Below, one piece after another: positions 36,703 through 46,428 of a stretch of 64,000 nt of DNA. Origin of the DNA: an uncultured Flavobacteriaceae bacterium (GTDB lineage Bacteria; Bacteroidota; Bacteroidia; Flavobacteriales; Flavobacteriaceae). A program made the translations under genes and the position numbers. The DNA lies in the NCBI GenBank assembly GCA_947500585.1, contig CANMSN010000001.1, positions 434,001-498,000 on the forward strand, given 5' to 3'. The notes below the pieces were generated by a model. It saw only the letters and a program-made list of their open reading frames with translations, had not been told where the DNA came from and did no database searches. Positions within the stretch are counted from its first letter, which is position 1, and every line of letters starts with the position of its first letter.

Positions 36703-36880
36703 TTTTTAGAGATAATAGCTAAACCTTACAGCAAAAGTGTAGAATATAATTTTTTTTGGATGTATTTTTTAGTCATTCACTTCAATTGTAGCAAAAGTTT
36801 TGATCTATAAAATAGAAGGTTATTAATATTGTTTTTTTTTAAACCTTTTGAGATTGACTAACCTCATTAATAAATTTTCA

Positions 36881-36912
36881 AAAAAAAAGCCAGTGAACTT
36901 AATCACCGGCTT
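36881..36912 (-). terminator. Intrinsic terminator of the T9SS TIM-barrel gene
   Basis: AAGCCAGTGA (36887-36896) pairs with TCACCGGCTT (36903-36912) with one G-T type mismatch. On the minus strand a long T run follows. It lies 20 bases after the stop codon at 36933. Confidence 0.85.
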
Positions 36913-36932
36913 CTTGATTCTTGATTTATAGT

Positions 36933-39332
36933 TTACTTCTTAATTATTTTTCTTGTGTAAGTTTCATAGTCATCAGAAACTTTTATGATATATAAACCTG
37001 AAGATAAATTGCTAAAATCAACTGTATTACTTCCATTTTTAATAGCACCAGAATGGATGGTTTTACCTAAGTAATCGATAATTTCTATTTTAGCCGCTTC
37101 TACTTTAAAACCTTTCAAATCAATGTTAATGTTACCAGACGTTGGGTTTGGATATACAAAAAGTCTATTTGTTTTTGTATTATCTTCAATTCCAAGTATA
37201 TCATCTCCAAATACTTGTACTTCAGCAAGATTGAGTGTTAAGGTTAAGTTAGATACAATTCTTATAATCTTGCCAACTGCCCCTTCAGGATTTACTGTTA
37301 CAGAAGGACTCGGTTCAGTAGTAATTCTTTCTGAATATGTTGTAGTACGATTAGCATCAAGAACAAATACTGTAAAATCACCCAATCTATCAGAACAACA
37401 ACCATTTGTTCTATTAAATACATTGATATCATTAATGTTGTATTCAGCACCAAGATCTACTTCCCACCAAGCACTAGGGCCTTCTGCAGCGGTTACAGAA
37501 CCTCCATTAAAGTTTCCATTTGTGTCATTATCAATAGCACGAGAAGCAACACCACCACTCAATGTTGGTGATGATTGTGTCGCTGTACCATTTAAGGCTA
37601 GATTATCTGAAGGAATGATTATAGTCTCAGTAACTACTAATTGTCTTACAACATCTGTAGCTGCTAAGAAATTAGCGTTTCCAGGTTGTGATGCCGTTAT
37701 ATTAGTAACACCAACACCTTGTATTTGAATTGTTCCGTCTACAACAGTTGCCACAGCTGGATTTGAACTAGTAAGTGTAACATCTAAGTCTGAAGTTGCA
37801 TCTACAAACGGAGAAAAATCAGGATCATTCACGTCTTTTTCAGGTAACTCTGCAAATGAAATAGACTGAGGTATAGGGTCAGTCGTTGGCTCACCAGAAT
37901 CAACAACCGATAAAAAACGAGTTATAAAAGGTGCATGACGATAATTGTCATCACCATTTTGTCTTGCTGTAATACGTGTCATTCCTTTACCTACAAGCTT
38001 AATTTTATTATCAACAATAACAGCAACTTTAGGATCTACACTAAGATAAGTAACATCTAAACCAGAGGTTGCAGTAGCACCTGGATCTATATCTGCACTT
38101 CCTAATGTTACAGGGAGCATAGCAGGAAAACTTATAGATTGAGGAGTTTTAACTTCTTCCCCAGCCAAAAAAGCACATTCAGGCCTTACATAAGGTGAAA
38201 ACGTAATGTTATTTTCTAAAAACTTTTGGTTAATATAGATCAGGATAGCATGTTCATCATCCTTTATGGTTCCATCTGTACTGGTACACGAAAAGGTTAT
38301 AGATCCTCCAGCCATGGTAATCTTTTTTGCCATTCTGTAGGCAGTTTCATTATTCTGTCTCAATTGAGCACTAGCAACAGACCACTGTTGTCTCATAGGC
38401 ATAAACATATGTTTCAAAATATTTTTGCCTTGAAAAAGCTGATAGTTATCCTCTTGAATATCTGCTATAGTAAATTCATCATGCGCCCATGAATCTCCTC
38501 TAGAACCTTGCCCTAATGGAAAGATATGTCCACCTGTAAAATCACCTTGAACATCGTTCATTGCATATTTTATAACACCATAAGGATCGGGGTCATCATC
38601 ATCGCAGCCATCTAATAATACAGTCATATTACTACCATTTGGATTTGTGAAAACCGACTTGTCTGTATTTATTGAAAAAATCATATTTGGGTCAAGCGCA
38701 CGCATCATAGCTACAAGTTGGAGATTTCTTTCGTTCATAGCAGCAGCATCTAGCCAATAACCATCTACTCCCATATCTTTAAAACGCTTCATATACCCTT
38801 CCATTAGATTTGTTCTAGCATCATACTCAACTCCATTAAAATATTGATTATAATAAGCTATCCAAGCCGCTTTAGCTTCATCAGAAGTATCCACTTCTGT
38901 AAATTCTTTACAGTTAAGATATAAGAGTACTTTTTTACCAGCATCTTTAAATATTTTTATTACATCAATAATAACCTGCTCATTTTCTAAACTTGGAACA
39001 AAATCTTCATGTATTACAAAATCAGGATCACCTGTTACTTCAGCAACGTTTGGATTGCTTCTTAAAGTGAAACGATTTGTTCTAGCATTCTGTGTCATAT
39101 TAGTTAATACATGCCCCATAGTGGTATATGTATCTACCATTTCTTGAGCTCCTTCTCTATATTTATAGCCGTTAGCTACATATTGATCGAGTTGAGAACC
39201 TCCTCTTACATACAGACGTGCACCCCAAGAGCCTTCCAACCATTGTACCTTGGTATTGGGATCTGTAACCTGCGCATACCCTGTGATTGAGAGCAGCATT
39301 AGTGTTAGTAAAAAAGTCGTTTTCTTAATCAT
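36933..39332 (-). CDS. Secreted multidomain TIM-barrel glycosidase, candidate endo-fucanase
   Basis: A 799-residue exported protein with a signal peptide (to 20). A catalytic TIM barrel (about 22-380) has VLLYLNCKEF, GVDGYWLDA (Asp190/Asp195) and DSWAHDEF (His284). Two Ig-like repeats (396-476, 488-567) both start PQSISF. A fucolectin/F5-8C-like domain (577-709) carries NLALNGTATQSS, AWWEVDLG and NRTNGCCSDRLGDF. A T9SS sorting domain lies at 727-799. The barrel-plus-Ig-like-plus-T9SS layout, and an Asp followed about 90 residues later by His, recall GH107 endo-fucanases, but this is from memory. The fucose-lectin module fits a fucan. Transcribed alone from element E, 84 bases upstream. Confidence 0.7.
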   Translation of the reverse strand: MIKKTTFLLTLMLLSITGYAQVTDPNTKVQWLEGSWGARLYVRGGSQLDQYVANGYKYREGAQEMVDTYTTMGHVLTNMTQNARTNRFTLRSNPNVAEVTGDPDFVIHEDFVPSLENEQVIIDVIKIFKDAGKKVLLYLNCKEFTEVDTSDEAKAAWIAYYNQYFNGVEYDARTNLMEGYMKRFKDMGVDGYWLDAAAMNERNLQLVAMMRALDPNMIFSINTDKSVFTNPNGSNMTVLLDGCDDDDPDPYGVIKYAMNDVQGDFTGGHIFPLGQGSRGDSWAHDEFTIADIQEDNYQLFQGKNILKHMFMPMRQQWSVASAQLRQNNETAYRMAKKITMAGGSITFSCTSTDGTIKDDEHAILIYINQKFLENNITFSPYVRPECAFLAGEEVKTPQSISFPAMLPVTLGSADIDPGATATSGLDVTYLSVDPKVAVIVDNKIKLVGKGMTRITARQNGDDNYRHAPFITRFLSVVDSGEPTTDPIPQSISFAELPEKDVNDPDFSPFVDATSDLDVTLTSSNPAVATVVDGTIQIQGVGVTNITASQPGNANFLAATDVVRQLVVTETIIIPSDNLALNGTATQSSPTLSGGVASRAIDNDTNGNFNGGSVTAAEGPSAWWEVDLGAEYNINDINVFNRTNGCCSDRLGDFTVFVLDANRTTTYSERITTEPSPSVTVNPEGAVGKIIRIVSNLTLTLNLAEVQVFGDDILGIEDNTKTNRLFVYPNPTSGNINIDLKGFKVEAAKIEIIDYLGKTIHSGAIKNGSNTVDFSNLSSGLYIIKVSDDYETYTRKIIKK

Positions 39333-39382
39333 AATTTTTAATAAGTTATGCTATGGTTTAATTATCTTAAACTTTATTATTT

Positions 39383-39471
39383 AAAATATAAAGATTCTAA
39401 ATTTATTGCAAATAATGATTCTCTTTTCAACCAACTTTATGCTCAAATCAAACATTATAAGAATTAATAAT
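39383..39471. repeat. 89-bp repeat, copy 2
   Basis: Partner of 36614-36702 with three mismatches over 89 bases. It contains element E. Confidence 0.85.
39417..39444 (-). promoter_or_regulatory. Conserved PUL element E
   Basis: Identical to element D over the 28 positions and inside the second repeat copy. It is 84 bases upstream of the ATG at 39332. The rest of the 39333-39707 gap is AT-rich with nothing recognisable. Confidence 0.6.
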
Positions 39472-39707
39472 GTTTAGAGATTTATAGTTAATCCATATAT
39501 CAAAGGTGTAGAATACGTTTTTTCGGCTATTTAATTAATAATACGAAGATTTTTTTGCTATATTTTTACCCTTTGTGATTATTAAATAATACTAATTCTA
39601 AATATCATTAATATTCTAGCTAAACCTGCCATGTATTTTGATTCATTTTGATAAACTAAATATTAGTTCGAGTAATTTTATTCAAAATATATTACAGGCT
39701 ATTAACT

Positions 39708-41930
39708 CTAAAACGTTACAAATTTACTCAGTTTAATATCACGTGAGCTGGATCCAACATCAATATTGAATTTCCCTGGTTCAATTATCCATTGCTTTTC
39801 ATTTGAAGACCAAAAGGCAAAAGCTTTCTCATCTAATGTGAAGTCTACAGTTACTGATTCACCTGGAGCTATTAAAACACGTTTAAAACCCTTTAACTCT
39901 CTAATAGGTCGGGGAACACTTGATTTTTCATCATTTACATAAAGCTGTACTACTTCATCCCCAATTACTTTACCGGTATTAGTAATAGTAACACTAACCT
40001 CAACTGTGTTATCTTTTTTGTTCACCAATAAATTACTATAATCAAAAGTTGTATAACTTAAACCATATCCGAACGGAAAAAGAAGTTCTTCTTGGTTCTT
40101 ATCAAAATACCGATATCCCACAAAAATGCCTTCAGAATATATATTACTCACATCACTTTTTGAATAACCAATAGGATGGGTTAGAATACTTCCTTCAGGA
40201 TATTGTTTAATGGATTTAGGAAAACTAATAGGTAACTTTCCTCCTGGGTTTATATCCCCAAATAAGACTTCGGCCATAGCCTGACTAATTTTCTCACCAC
40301 AATAGAAATGATAAAGAATTCCCTTAACATTATCAATCCAATCTGTTACATCTATAAAACTTCCTCCAGTGAGTACAACAACTGTGTTTGGATTTACTTT
40401 AGAAACTTGCTTAATTAATTCAACCTGGGCACTTGGCAGGTATGGATGCTCCCGATCCCAACCTTCGGTTTCTAATCCGCCATGTAAGCCAACTATAAGA
40501 ACAACGGTATCAACATTTTTAGCTAATTCAACAGCTTCATGTATTAGTTTTTTGTCTTGTTCTTTATCAGCTTTAATTTTCTGTTGCTCTTTAGGTTTTT
40601 TCTTATCGCTTGTTTCTCTAGCCTTGCTTGAAACTGTGCATCCTTGTGCATATAATACTTCCGTATCTTTAGCTATACTTTTAATTTCATCTACAGGATT
40701 GTTAATGGCATTTTCAAAATGATAGGTACGACCACTTCCTCCTCCTTGCATATAATAATACTCAGGATGATCGTTAACTCTTTTGGCATTTGTACCTATA
40801 ACAGCTAGTTTTTTGACTTTATTTTTTTGAAGCGGAAGTATGTCATCTTCATTCTTTAACAACACGATTGCTTTTCTAGCAACATCAAGCGCAATATTTT
40901 GATGTTCATCACTATGAACAATACTTTTGGGTTGTTCCCATTTTTTATCGAAAACACCCATTGAAAACATAACCCAAAGTTTTTCACAAAGAAGTTGATC
41001 TATCACAGACTCCTCAAGCTCTCCATTTTTAACAGCAGCTATCATTTTATCACCATAATACTTTGTACCATGCATTTCTACATTCATACCCGATAAAGCA
41101 GATGGAACTGTAGATTGCACACCATTCCCAAAATCAGATAATACGAAGCCTTTAAAACCCCATTCTTTCCGCAAAATATCGGTTAGCATCCATTTATTTT
41201 CACACATAAAAGTTCCGTTAAGACGATTGTATGCACCCATGATATTAAGTGCGCCACCTTCCATAACAGCCGCTTTAAAAGCTGGCAAGTATATTTCTCT
41301 AAGCGTTCGTTCATCAACTACATTATTAATATCGAAACGATGACGTTCTTGATTATTCGCCACAAAATGCTTTGGCCCACAAATAATTCCGTTAGATTGC
41401 ATTGCCTTAACATAAGCAACTCCAAAACGAGATGTTAAATAAGGATCTTCAGAAAAACTTTCCCAATTTCTGCCACCCAAAGGATGACGAATAATATTAA
41501 GCGTAGTTCCCAAATTCAAGTCTTGATTTAAGGCTACCATTTCTTTAGCTACAGCCGTGGCAGCTCGCTCATATAACTCAGTATCCCATGAAGCAGCAAT
41601 ACCTATTGGAGTCATCATATAGGTTGAATTAATCGTAACATCACGACCAGAACGAACTCCAGTAATGCCATGTCCCATCACCAATTTTGGTATGCCAAGA
41701 CGTTCATTTTCTGGTGTACCAAAAATGCTAACATTTGTATTACCAAACTCTCCTTGCCCTTTACCTAGACCGCTTAGTTGAGTAACTTTCTCTTCTAAGG
41801 TCATTCTACTCAATAAATCTTCTGTTCTTTTTTCAGGAGAAAGAGATGCGTCTTTGTAAGGCAAGGTTTGGGCTTGAATAAGTTGTACTATAGCCAACAA
41901 AAAAATTAAGCTTAATCTATTTACTTTCAT
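39708..41930 (-). CDS. GH3 family glycoside hydrolase
   Basis: A 740-residue secreted exo-glycosidase with a signal peptide (to 20). The N-terminal barrel has PHLGGRNWESFSEDPYL-like RHPLGGRNWESFSEDP (149-163), KHFVANNQE and the nucleophile Asp266 in LSDFG. The C-terminal alpha/beta sandwich has VVLTGGSF and GGKLPISFP, and an FnIII-like domain closes the protein. GH3 enzymes are mostly beta-glucosidases, xylosidases or N-acetylhexosaminidases. The substrate here is unknown and implies a second sugar beside fucose. It is last in the leftward operon starting at 51145. Confidence 0.93.
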   Translation of the reverse strand: MKVNRLSLIFLLAIVQLIQAQTLPYKDASLSPEKRTEDLLSRMTLEEKVTQLSGLGKGQGEFGNTNVSIFGTPENERLGIPKLVMGHGITGVRSGRDVTINSTYMMTPIGIAASWDTELYERAATAVAKEMVALNQDLNLGTTLNIIRHPLGGRNWESFSEDPYLTSRFGVAYVKAMQSNGIICGPKHFVANNQERHRFDINNVVDERTLREIYLPAFKAAVMEGGALNIMGAYNRLNGTFMCENKWMLTDILRKEWGFKGFVLSDFGNGVQSTVPSALSGMNVEMHGTKYYGDKMIAAVKNGELEESVIDQLLCEKLWVMFSMGVFDKKWEQPKSIVHSDEHQNIALDVARKAIVLLKNEDDILPLQKNKVKKLAVIGTNAKRVNDHPEYYYMQGGGSGRTYHFENAINNPVDEIKSIAKDTEVLYAQGCTVSSKARETSDKKKPKEQQKIKADKEQDKKLIHEAVELAKNVDTVVLIVGLHGGLETEGWDREHPYLPSAQVELIKQVSKVNPNTVVVLTGGSFIDVTDWIDNVKGILYHFYCGEKISQAMAEVLFGDINPGGKLPISFPKSIKQYPEGSILTHPIGYSKSDVSNIYSEGIFVGYRYFDKNQEELLFPFGYGLSYTTFDYSNLLVNKKDNTVEVSVTITNTGKVIGDEVVQLYVNDEKSSVPRPIRELKGFKRVLIAPGESVTVDFTLDEKAFAFWSSNEKQWIIEPGKFNIDVGSSSRDIKLSKFVTF

Positions 41931-41943
41931 TTAAATCTATTTT

Positions 41944-44841
41944 TTATCTATTCAATTGAACAATAACATAAGGAGTTTCCTTTTCCATATCAGGATACAT
42001 GCTTCCATTACCTTTAGTATCCATTGCTTCTATAAAATACATCACGTCATATTTACCATCAAAATATGAAGCAGGAATACTAGCTTCATAAACACCTAAG
42101 GTATCGTTATAAATCATCGAGACAGATTGATAATCTTCAAACTGAGAAACTCTACGGTAACGTAATATAACTTTACCGATTTCAGAAGCATCTTCTACTT
42201 TTGCTGAAATTTTTAATTCTTTATTTAATGGAGCATGTAGAATTCGTTCTACTTCAACATTTGGTGGTTCTTCATCATTGGTAATAATCACTGAATATGG
42301 TTTGCTTGGAGCATTTTTAGGAAGGTATTCTACACTTCCAGATTCATAAGAAACTTTTAGGTAATATTTAAGAACGTCTTCTTTTCCTGTGCTTGGAATT
42401 GTTGCTGAACCCATACCTTGTTTTGAAATATTTAATGCAACATTATCAAAATCATTAGTATTTGTTTTTGTATACATTAAATGAGCGCTTTTAATATTTT
42501 TCCCAGTAGGTAACGTTGCTTTAATGTCTATTGGACTACCAACTTTGGCTTTTTGTACAGGTACATGTGTAAAAGTGGAAGAAAATTTACCTTGGTTAAC
42601 CAACTTCGCTTTTTCTTCTTTTAAAGCTTGTAACTCACCTACAAGACGTTGATGTTCTTTATCCCAATGACCAGGAAAAAGTGCAATAACCGAACCAAAA
42701 TCCAATTGCATGTTGTAAACATCTGCAGCCGATTTTACGATATTCCCATAAGCGTTAACAGCATGAGACTCAAATTCTATGGCTTTGTCAAATGAAACCA
42801 AATCACCTGTTTTACTATAGAGGTTATATTGAACTGCAGCCAATAATCGTTGCGAATGGTACTTAGCCAAATACACCAACATTTTTAAGTCTGTAATTGT
42901 AGATATAAACTCTTTTGATGGATTCTCTCCAACAATTTCCTCTGCCTTTTTCACATTGATAAGAATACTATCTGAAGTTTTTGAGAACCAATCACTAATT
43001 TTACTTGCATTTCTTTTTATAGTAAAGTCGCTATTAAGAATTTGTTCCGCTTCTTCCATTGGAGAAGTAAATTGTTGAATATCTGAAGGAATAGCGTTTT
43101 TTGCATAGTGCTTCAAGTCTTCCATTCGCTGAAGTTCTGGCCATCCTTGTGGACTTGCAAAACGTGGATAAAGGTAACTTGCTGTTACTATTCTAGGTAA
43201 TACTTTGCTAGCTTGATGCAAACCATCCATCAGTAATAAACCTGCTTCTTCATCAAACTTATTGGTAAATTCCTTTTCCCAAGTATCTGTTGGCGTATTA
43301 GGATTATAAGTTACTCTTCCCATAACTTGATAATAATGCCAGTACCGTTCAAATTCATAGGTATAATACTTGTATTCTGGATTGAGTAATTCAGAAACTT
43401 CAGCATCATGTTTACTCCCATTCATTTTAAAATATAGTGGCTCATTAAACTCAAACCCCTTCGCATCGTACAAGTGTGAACTTTCTACGAAAAGCTTCAC
43501 CCATTCAGGATCGCCCCAAAGAAATAATCTTGTAGTTCCACCTGTCCAAACACGCCATTTAAAACCATATCTTTTTGGGTAACGTAACATATCAGCATAA
43601 CCATGTCGTCTATTGAGTTGGTCGTCTACATTTACGTGTGTAGGATGAAAAGGCATCCCCATTTGTTCCATCCAATGTTTGGTGGCTACTCTAAAATCCA
43701 TACCAGTATCTACACCATCATATAATGTTTCATCTGGTACATCTTTGGCTCTAGCCTCAACTTTAAGTTTCGGATTTTCTTCTTTTAAAATATTGAAGGT
43801 TTCTTTCCAAAACTTTAAGGCAACATCACCTGAAATACCAGATTCCCAATGCATACGAAATTGCACTAAATCAATTTCTGGAAACGTTTGCAAAAACTTA
43901 CGAATGGCTACTTTAGTGTAGGGTATTAAGTTTTCGTGGGTAAGTCCCCAAATGATGTTATCTCTTAAATTTGCTGGCATTTCAGCATCATTCTTAACAA
44001 TTTTTCTGAATCTTTTATCACGATCTATCTGATCCCATAAGCCCACACCAAATTCAATACCACGTGAATGCGCCAATGCAATGACTTCTTTAAGTGCCTT
44101 CGTGTTTTTTTCTTGTTGTTCCTTCGTAACATTCTTCATTTTCACCAAAGGAAATTCATCAACATTAAAAAAATTAGGGTATGCAGGAGCCATGAAATTA
44201 GGTTCCTTATATTGAACATTTTTATACCCAAAAATTAACAGAAATTGGTTCAATCTGCTTTCAGCCATCATATCAAAATACTTTACCCAATATTGCTTGT
44301 CATGCAACTTCTGCTCAAAATAAGCCCTGTTAAAGCTTCCAGCTGATACTGCTCTTTCCTTAACATCTGGTGCTTCTGAAACATCCTTTATATGTTCAAA
44401 TAAATCATCAGAATCTTTACTCCAAGACATACGTTTGGCAACATCTAGTGCCGCATACATTAAGCCAACATCATCAGCACCACAAAGTACCAATGCTGGT
44501 TTTCCTTTATAGGTTGTTTTTTTAATTTGTAACCCTTCCTTCTCGTTAGGAAGTGAAAGCTTTAACTCCTGAAGTAATTGAGTTGCTTCATTTTCTTCTG
44601 ATGATTTGCCCAACAGCATGTAATAATCTGTAGCCTCTTCATTTGCCTTTAAATCTTGATTTATAGTGACACCTAACGTATCTAAAGAAGCTATTACTTT
44701 TTGCAAACCATGAGCTGATGGCGTGTTTTCTTCAAAAGTATTACTAATTATGTGTAGCTTTGGCGTGTGTTCAGCACATGATTGAAACATCAAAAAAACG
44801 AGTAACAATACAGCGTATGTGAAATTATATTTTTTAATCAT
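41944..44841 (-). CDS. Large lipoprotein, glycoside hydrolase-like, family unassigned
   Basis: A 965-residue lipoprotein (FQSC, Cys22). The N-terminal ~150 residues resemble the alpha/beta domain preceding the barrel in GH20/GH67-type enzymes (GLMYAALDVAKRM). A barrel-like region (about 170-520) holds LNQFLLIFGYKN, GIEFGVGLWDQIDRD, VQFRMHWESGISG and KGFEFNEPLYF. A helical section and two FnIII-like domains (about 770-965) follow. Candidate acids are in RMHWESG and FEFNEP. I cannot name the family. It is 14 bases from the GH3 gene and 15 bases from the DUF1593 gene, so it belongs to the same operon. An exo-enzyme such as an alpha-glucuronidase is possible but unproven. Confidence 0.55.
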   Translation of the reverse strand: MIKKYNFTYAVLLLVFLMFQSCAEHTPKLHIISNTFEENTPSAHGLQKVIASLDTLGVTINQDLKANEEATDYYMLLGKSSEENEATQLLQELKLSLPNEKEGLQIKKTTYKGKPALVLCGADDVGLMYAALDVAKRMSWSKDSDDLFEHIKDVSEAPDVKERAVSAGSFNRAYFEQKLHDKQYWVKYFDMMAESRLNQFLLIFGYKNVQYKEPNFMAPAYPNFFNVDEFPLVKMKNVTKEQQEKNTKALKEVIALAHSRGIEFGVGLWDQIDRDKRFRKIVKNDAEMPANLRDNIIWGLTHENLIPYTKVAIRKFLQTFPEIDLVQFRMHWESGISGDVALKFWKETFNILKEENPKLKVEARAKDVPDETLYDGVDTGMDFRVATKHWMEQMGMPFHPTHVNVDDQLNRRHGYADMLRYPKRYGFKWRVWTGGTTRLFLWGDPEWVKLFVESSHLYDAKGFEFNEPLYFKMNGSKHDAEVSELLNPEYKYYTYEFERYWHYYQVMGRVTYNPNTPTDTWEKEFTNKFDEEAGLLLMDGLHQASKVLPRIVTASYLYPRFASPQGWPELQRMEDLKHYAKNAIPSDIQQFTSPMEEAEQILNSDFTIKRNASKISDWFSKTSDSILINVKKAEEIVGENPSKEFISTITDLKMLVYLAKYHSQRLLAAVQYNLYSKTGDLVSFDKAIEFESHAVNAYGNIVKSAADVYNMQLDFGSVIALFPGHWDKEHQRLVGELQALKEEKAKLVNQGKFSSTFTHVPVQKAKVGSPIDIKATLPTGKNIKSAHLMYTKTNTNDFDNVALNISKQGMGSATIPSTGKEDVLKYYLKVSYESGSVEYLPKNAPSKPYSVIITNDEEPPNVEVERILHAPLNKELKISAKVEDASEIGKVILRYRRVSQFEDYQSVSMIYNDTLGVYEASIPASYFDGKYDVMYFIEAMDTKGNGSMYPDMEKETPYVIVQLNR

Positions 44842-44855
44842 TTTTTATTTTGTTT

Positions 44856-46364
44856 TTAGTTGCTTATGTTTATTACAATTCTTCTATAATCGAAGAGTGA
44901 GGCGATTGGGTTTGTATCTTTAACTTCTAAAATTAAATGAATTTGTTTGGTAGCTGCATCATCGGGTACATTTAATATGGCTTTGGCGTTATCAGGATGC
45001 TCAATATTTACATCACCTAAATACGTACCTGCTTCTTTGTAAATCCACCAAGAATAGGTTAATAGGTCATTATCAACATCACTAGAAAGGCTTGCATCTA
45101 AATCAATACTTTGCCCAGATTTAGCCTTCATAAAAATAATTGCATCACTTTCATCGTCAAAAAATACTGCTTTTGGATGATGGTTTGCCTTTTTAAACGG
45201 TTGTATACACCAATCCATTCTGCAAATAAAATCTTTATACATCGCTTCTCGCCAACGCCATACAGGTGTGAAATCTGAATTGTAGTTACGTTGATCTTTC
45301 GGGTTAAACCAAGCATCACTTACATCATTATACACATAAAATGGCGTGTACTTTTTTTCATCAACGCGAACACTTTGGTGTCTAGACCAAACATCTACTT
45401 GTTTTTTGGTACTGTATCTACCACCCCAACCTCCCCAAGAAGGATGATTGATATCAAAAAGATCTTTATTCACCAAACCAATCCAAGGAATGGTGCCTCC
45501 ACCTTCCATAAAACCTATTTTTTTTCCAAATCGGCGTTCTGGATATAATGCACCTAAAGCACCATGATTTTTCCTTACATGTTCCTCAAGCCAATTATTT
45601 TGACCCTGATAACTATACTTATAATCGCCCCAAAAATGAGGACCTATTTCTAAATTAGTCCTTTCAGCAGGACTTTTTGGACCGCCATAGGAATAGGTTT
45701 GGTAATTACTGCGAATCCAGTGTATGCTTGGATATCTGTTACAAATATAAGCCCCTGCATTGTCTTGCGCTCCGTTTTCAAACACTCTGAGTTTAGAAAT
45801 GGTTGAATTTAATGCTGCTTTTGAATGTGATTTTTCATAATCATACAACGCCTGAGCCAACGTGTTTGAACCTGCGTTTACAACAATCCAAATAGGTCGT
45901 TCATCATCTTTCTCAAAAGCTTTTACCAATAGTTTTGAGCCGTCACTTGATTTGCCTTCACCTACATCTGCAATACCATATCCTTTTTGACCTGCACAAA
46001 CAATACTGTGTAAATACTCAGGCGTGTGCCAACCACTGGCATGTTTTTTCAGATTTGGGTATACTTTGGCATAAGCATCAATAAGTTTGGTAAATAATTC
46101 TGGATGTGTAATTCTTTTATATTCATCCTTCATTTCAGGGTTTATGTACTTACCAGTTACTGCTAGTAATCCTTCTAGTTCAAACTCATTAGAACACATT
46201 AACATGTGAACCATTTGTTGCATTTCATCAGGTTCGCATCCCATATCAGCCAAAATAATCAAGCGTGTACGTTCATTTGATTGCCCCATAACTCTTCCAA
46301 AACCAACAAAAAAGATGATGGTAAAAATGAAAAGTGTGTTATGTAGCTTAGTTAACTTATACAT
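44856..46364 (-). CDS. DUF1593 (Sde182-like nucleoside hydrolase fold) protein
   Basis: A 502-residue secreted protein with signal peptide (to about 27). The nucleoside-hydrolase-like start is RLIILADMGCEPDEMQQMVHML. PIWIVVNAGSNTLAQAL and HWIRSNYQTYSYGG follow, and the C-terminus is an Ig-like sandwich (LTYSWWIYKEAGTY). DUF1593 includes a cellulose-binding protein, but the enzymatic function is unknown. It neighbours another nucleoside-hydrolase-like protein fused to DUF1080 (47124-48710), so the two may be functionally linked. Confidence 0.75.
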   Translation of the reverse strand: MYKLTKLHNTLFIFTIIFFVGFGRVMGQSNERTRLIILADMGCEPDEMQQMVHMLMCSNEFELEGLLAVTGKYINPEMKDEYKRITHPELFTKLIDAYAKVYPNLKKHASGWHTPEYLHSIVCAGQKGYGIADVGEGKSSDGSKLLVKAFEKDDERPIWIVVNAGSNTLAQALYDYEKSHSKAALNSTISKLRVFENGAQDNAGAYICNRYPSIHWIRSNYQTYSYGGPKSPAERTNLEIGPHFWGDYKYSYQGQNNWLEEHVRKNHGALGALYPERRFGKKIGFMEGGGTIPWIGLVNKDLFDINHPSWGGWGGRYSTKKQVDVWSRHQSVRVDEKKYTPFYVYNDVSDAWFNPKDQRNYNSDFTPVWRWREAMYKDFICRMDWCIQPFKKANHHPKAVFFDDESDAIIFMKAKSGQSIDLDASLSSDVDNDLLTYSWWIYKEAGTYLGDVNIEHPDNAKAILNVPDDAATKQIHLILEVKDTNPIASLFDYRRIVINISN

Positions 46365-46428
46365 ACGGATTGCTATGAATCGTTACTGATTGATTAGTAT
46401 TGATAATCATTAATATGTTGAGACATTA

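Noticed and set aside
36487-36810. 107-residue plus-strand ORF upstream of the sulfatase operon
   Set aside because: Low-complexity AT-rich translation covering the duplicated promoter region, with no homology or signal.
37123-37728. 201-residue plus-strand ORF opposite the T9SS TIM-barrel gene
   Set aside because: Antisense shadow of a well-supported CDS.
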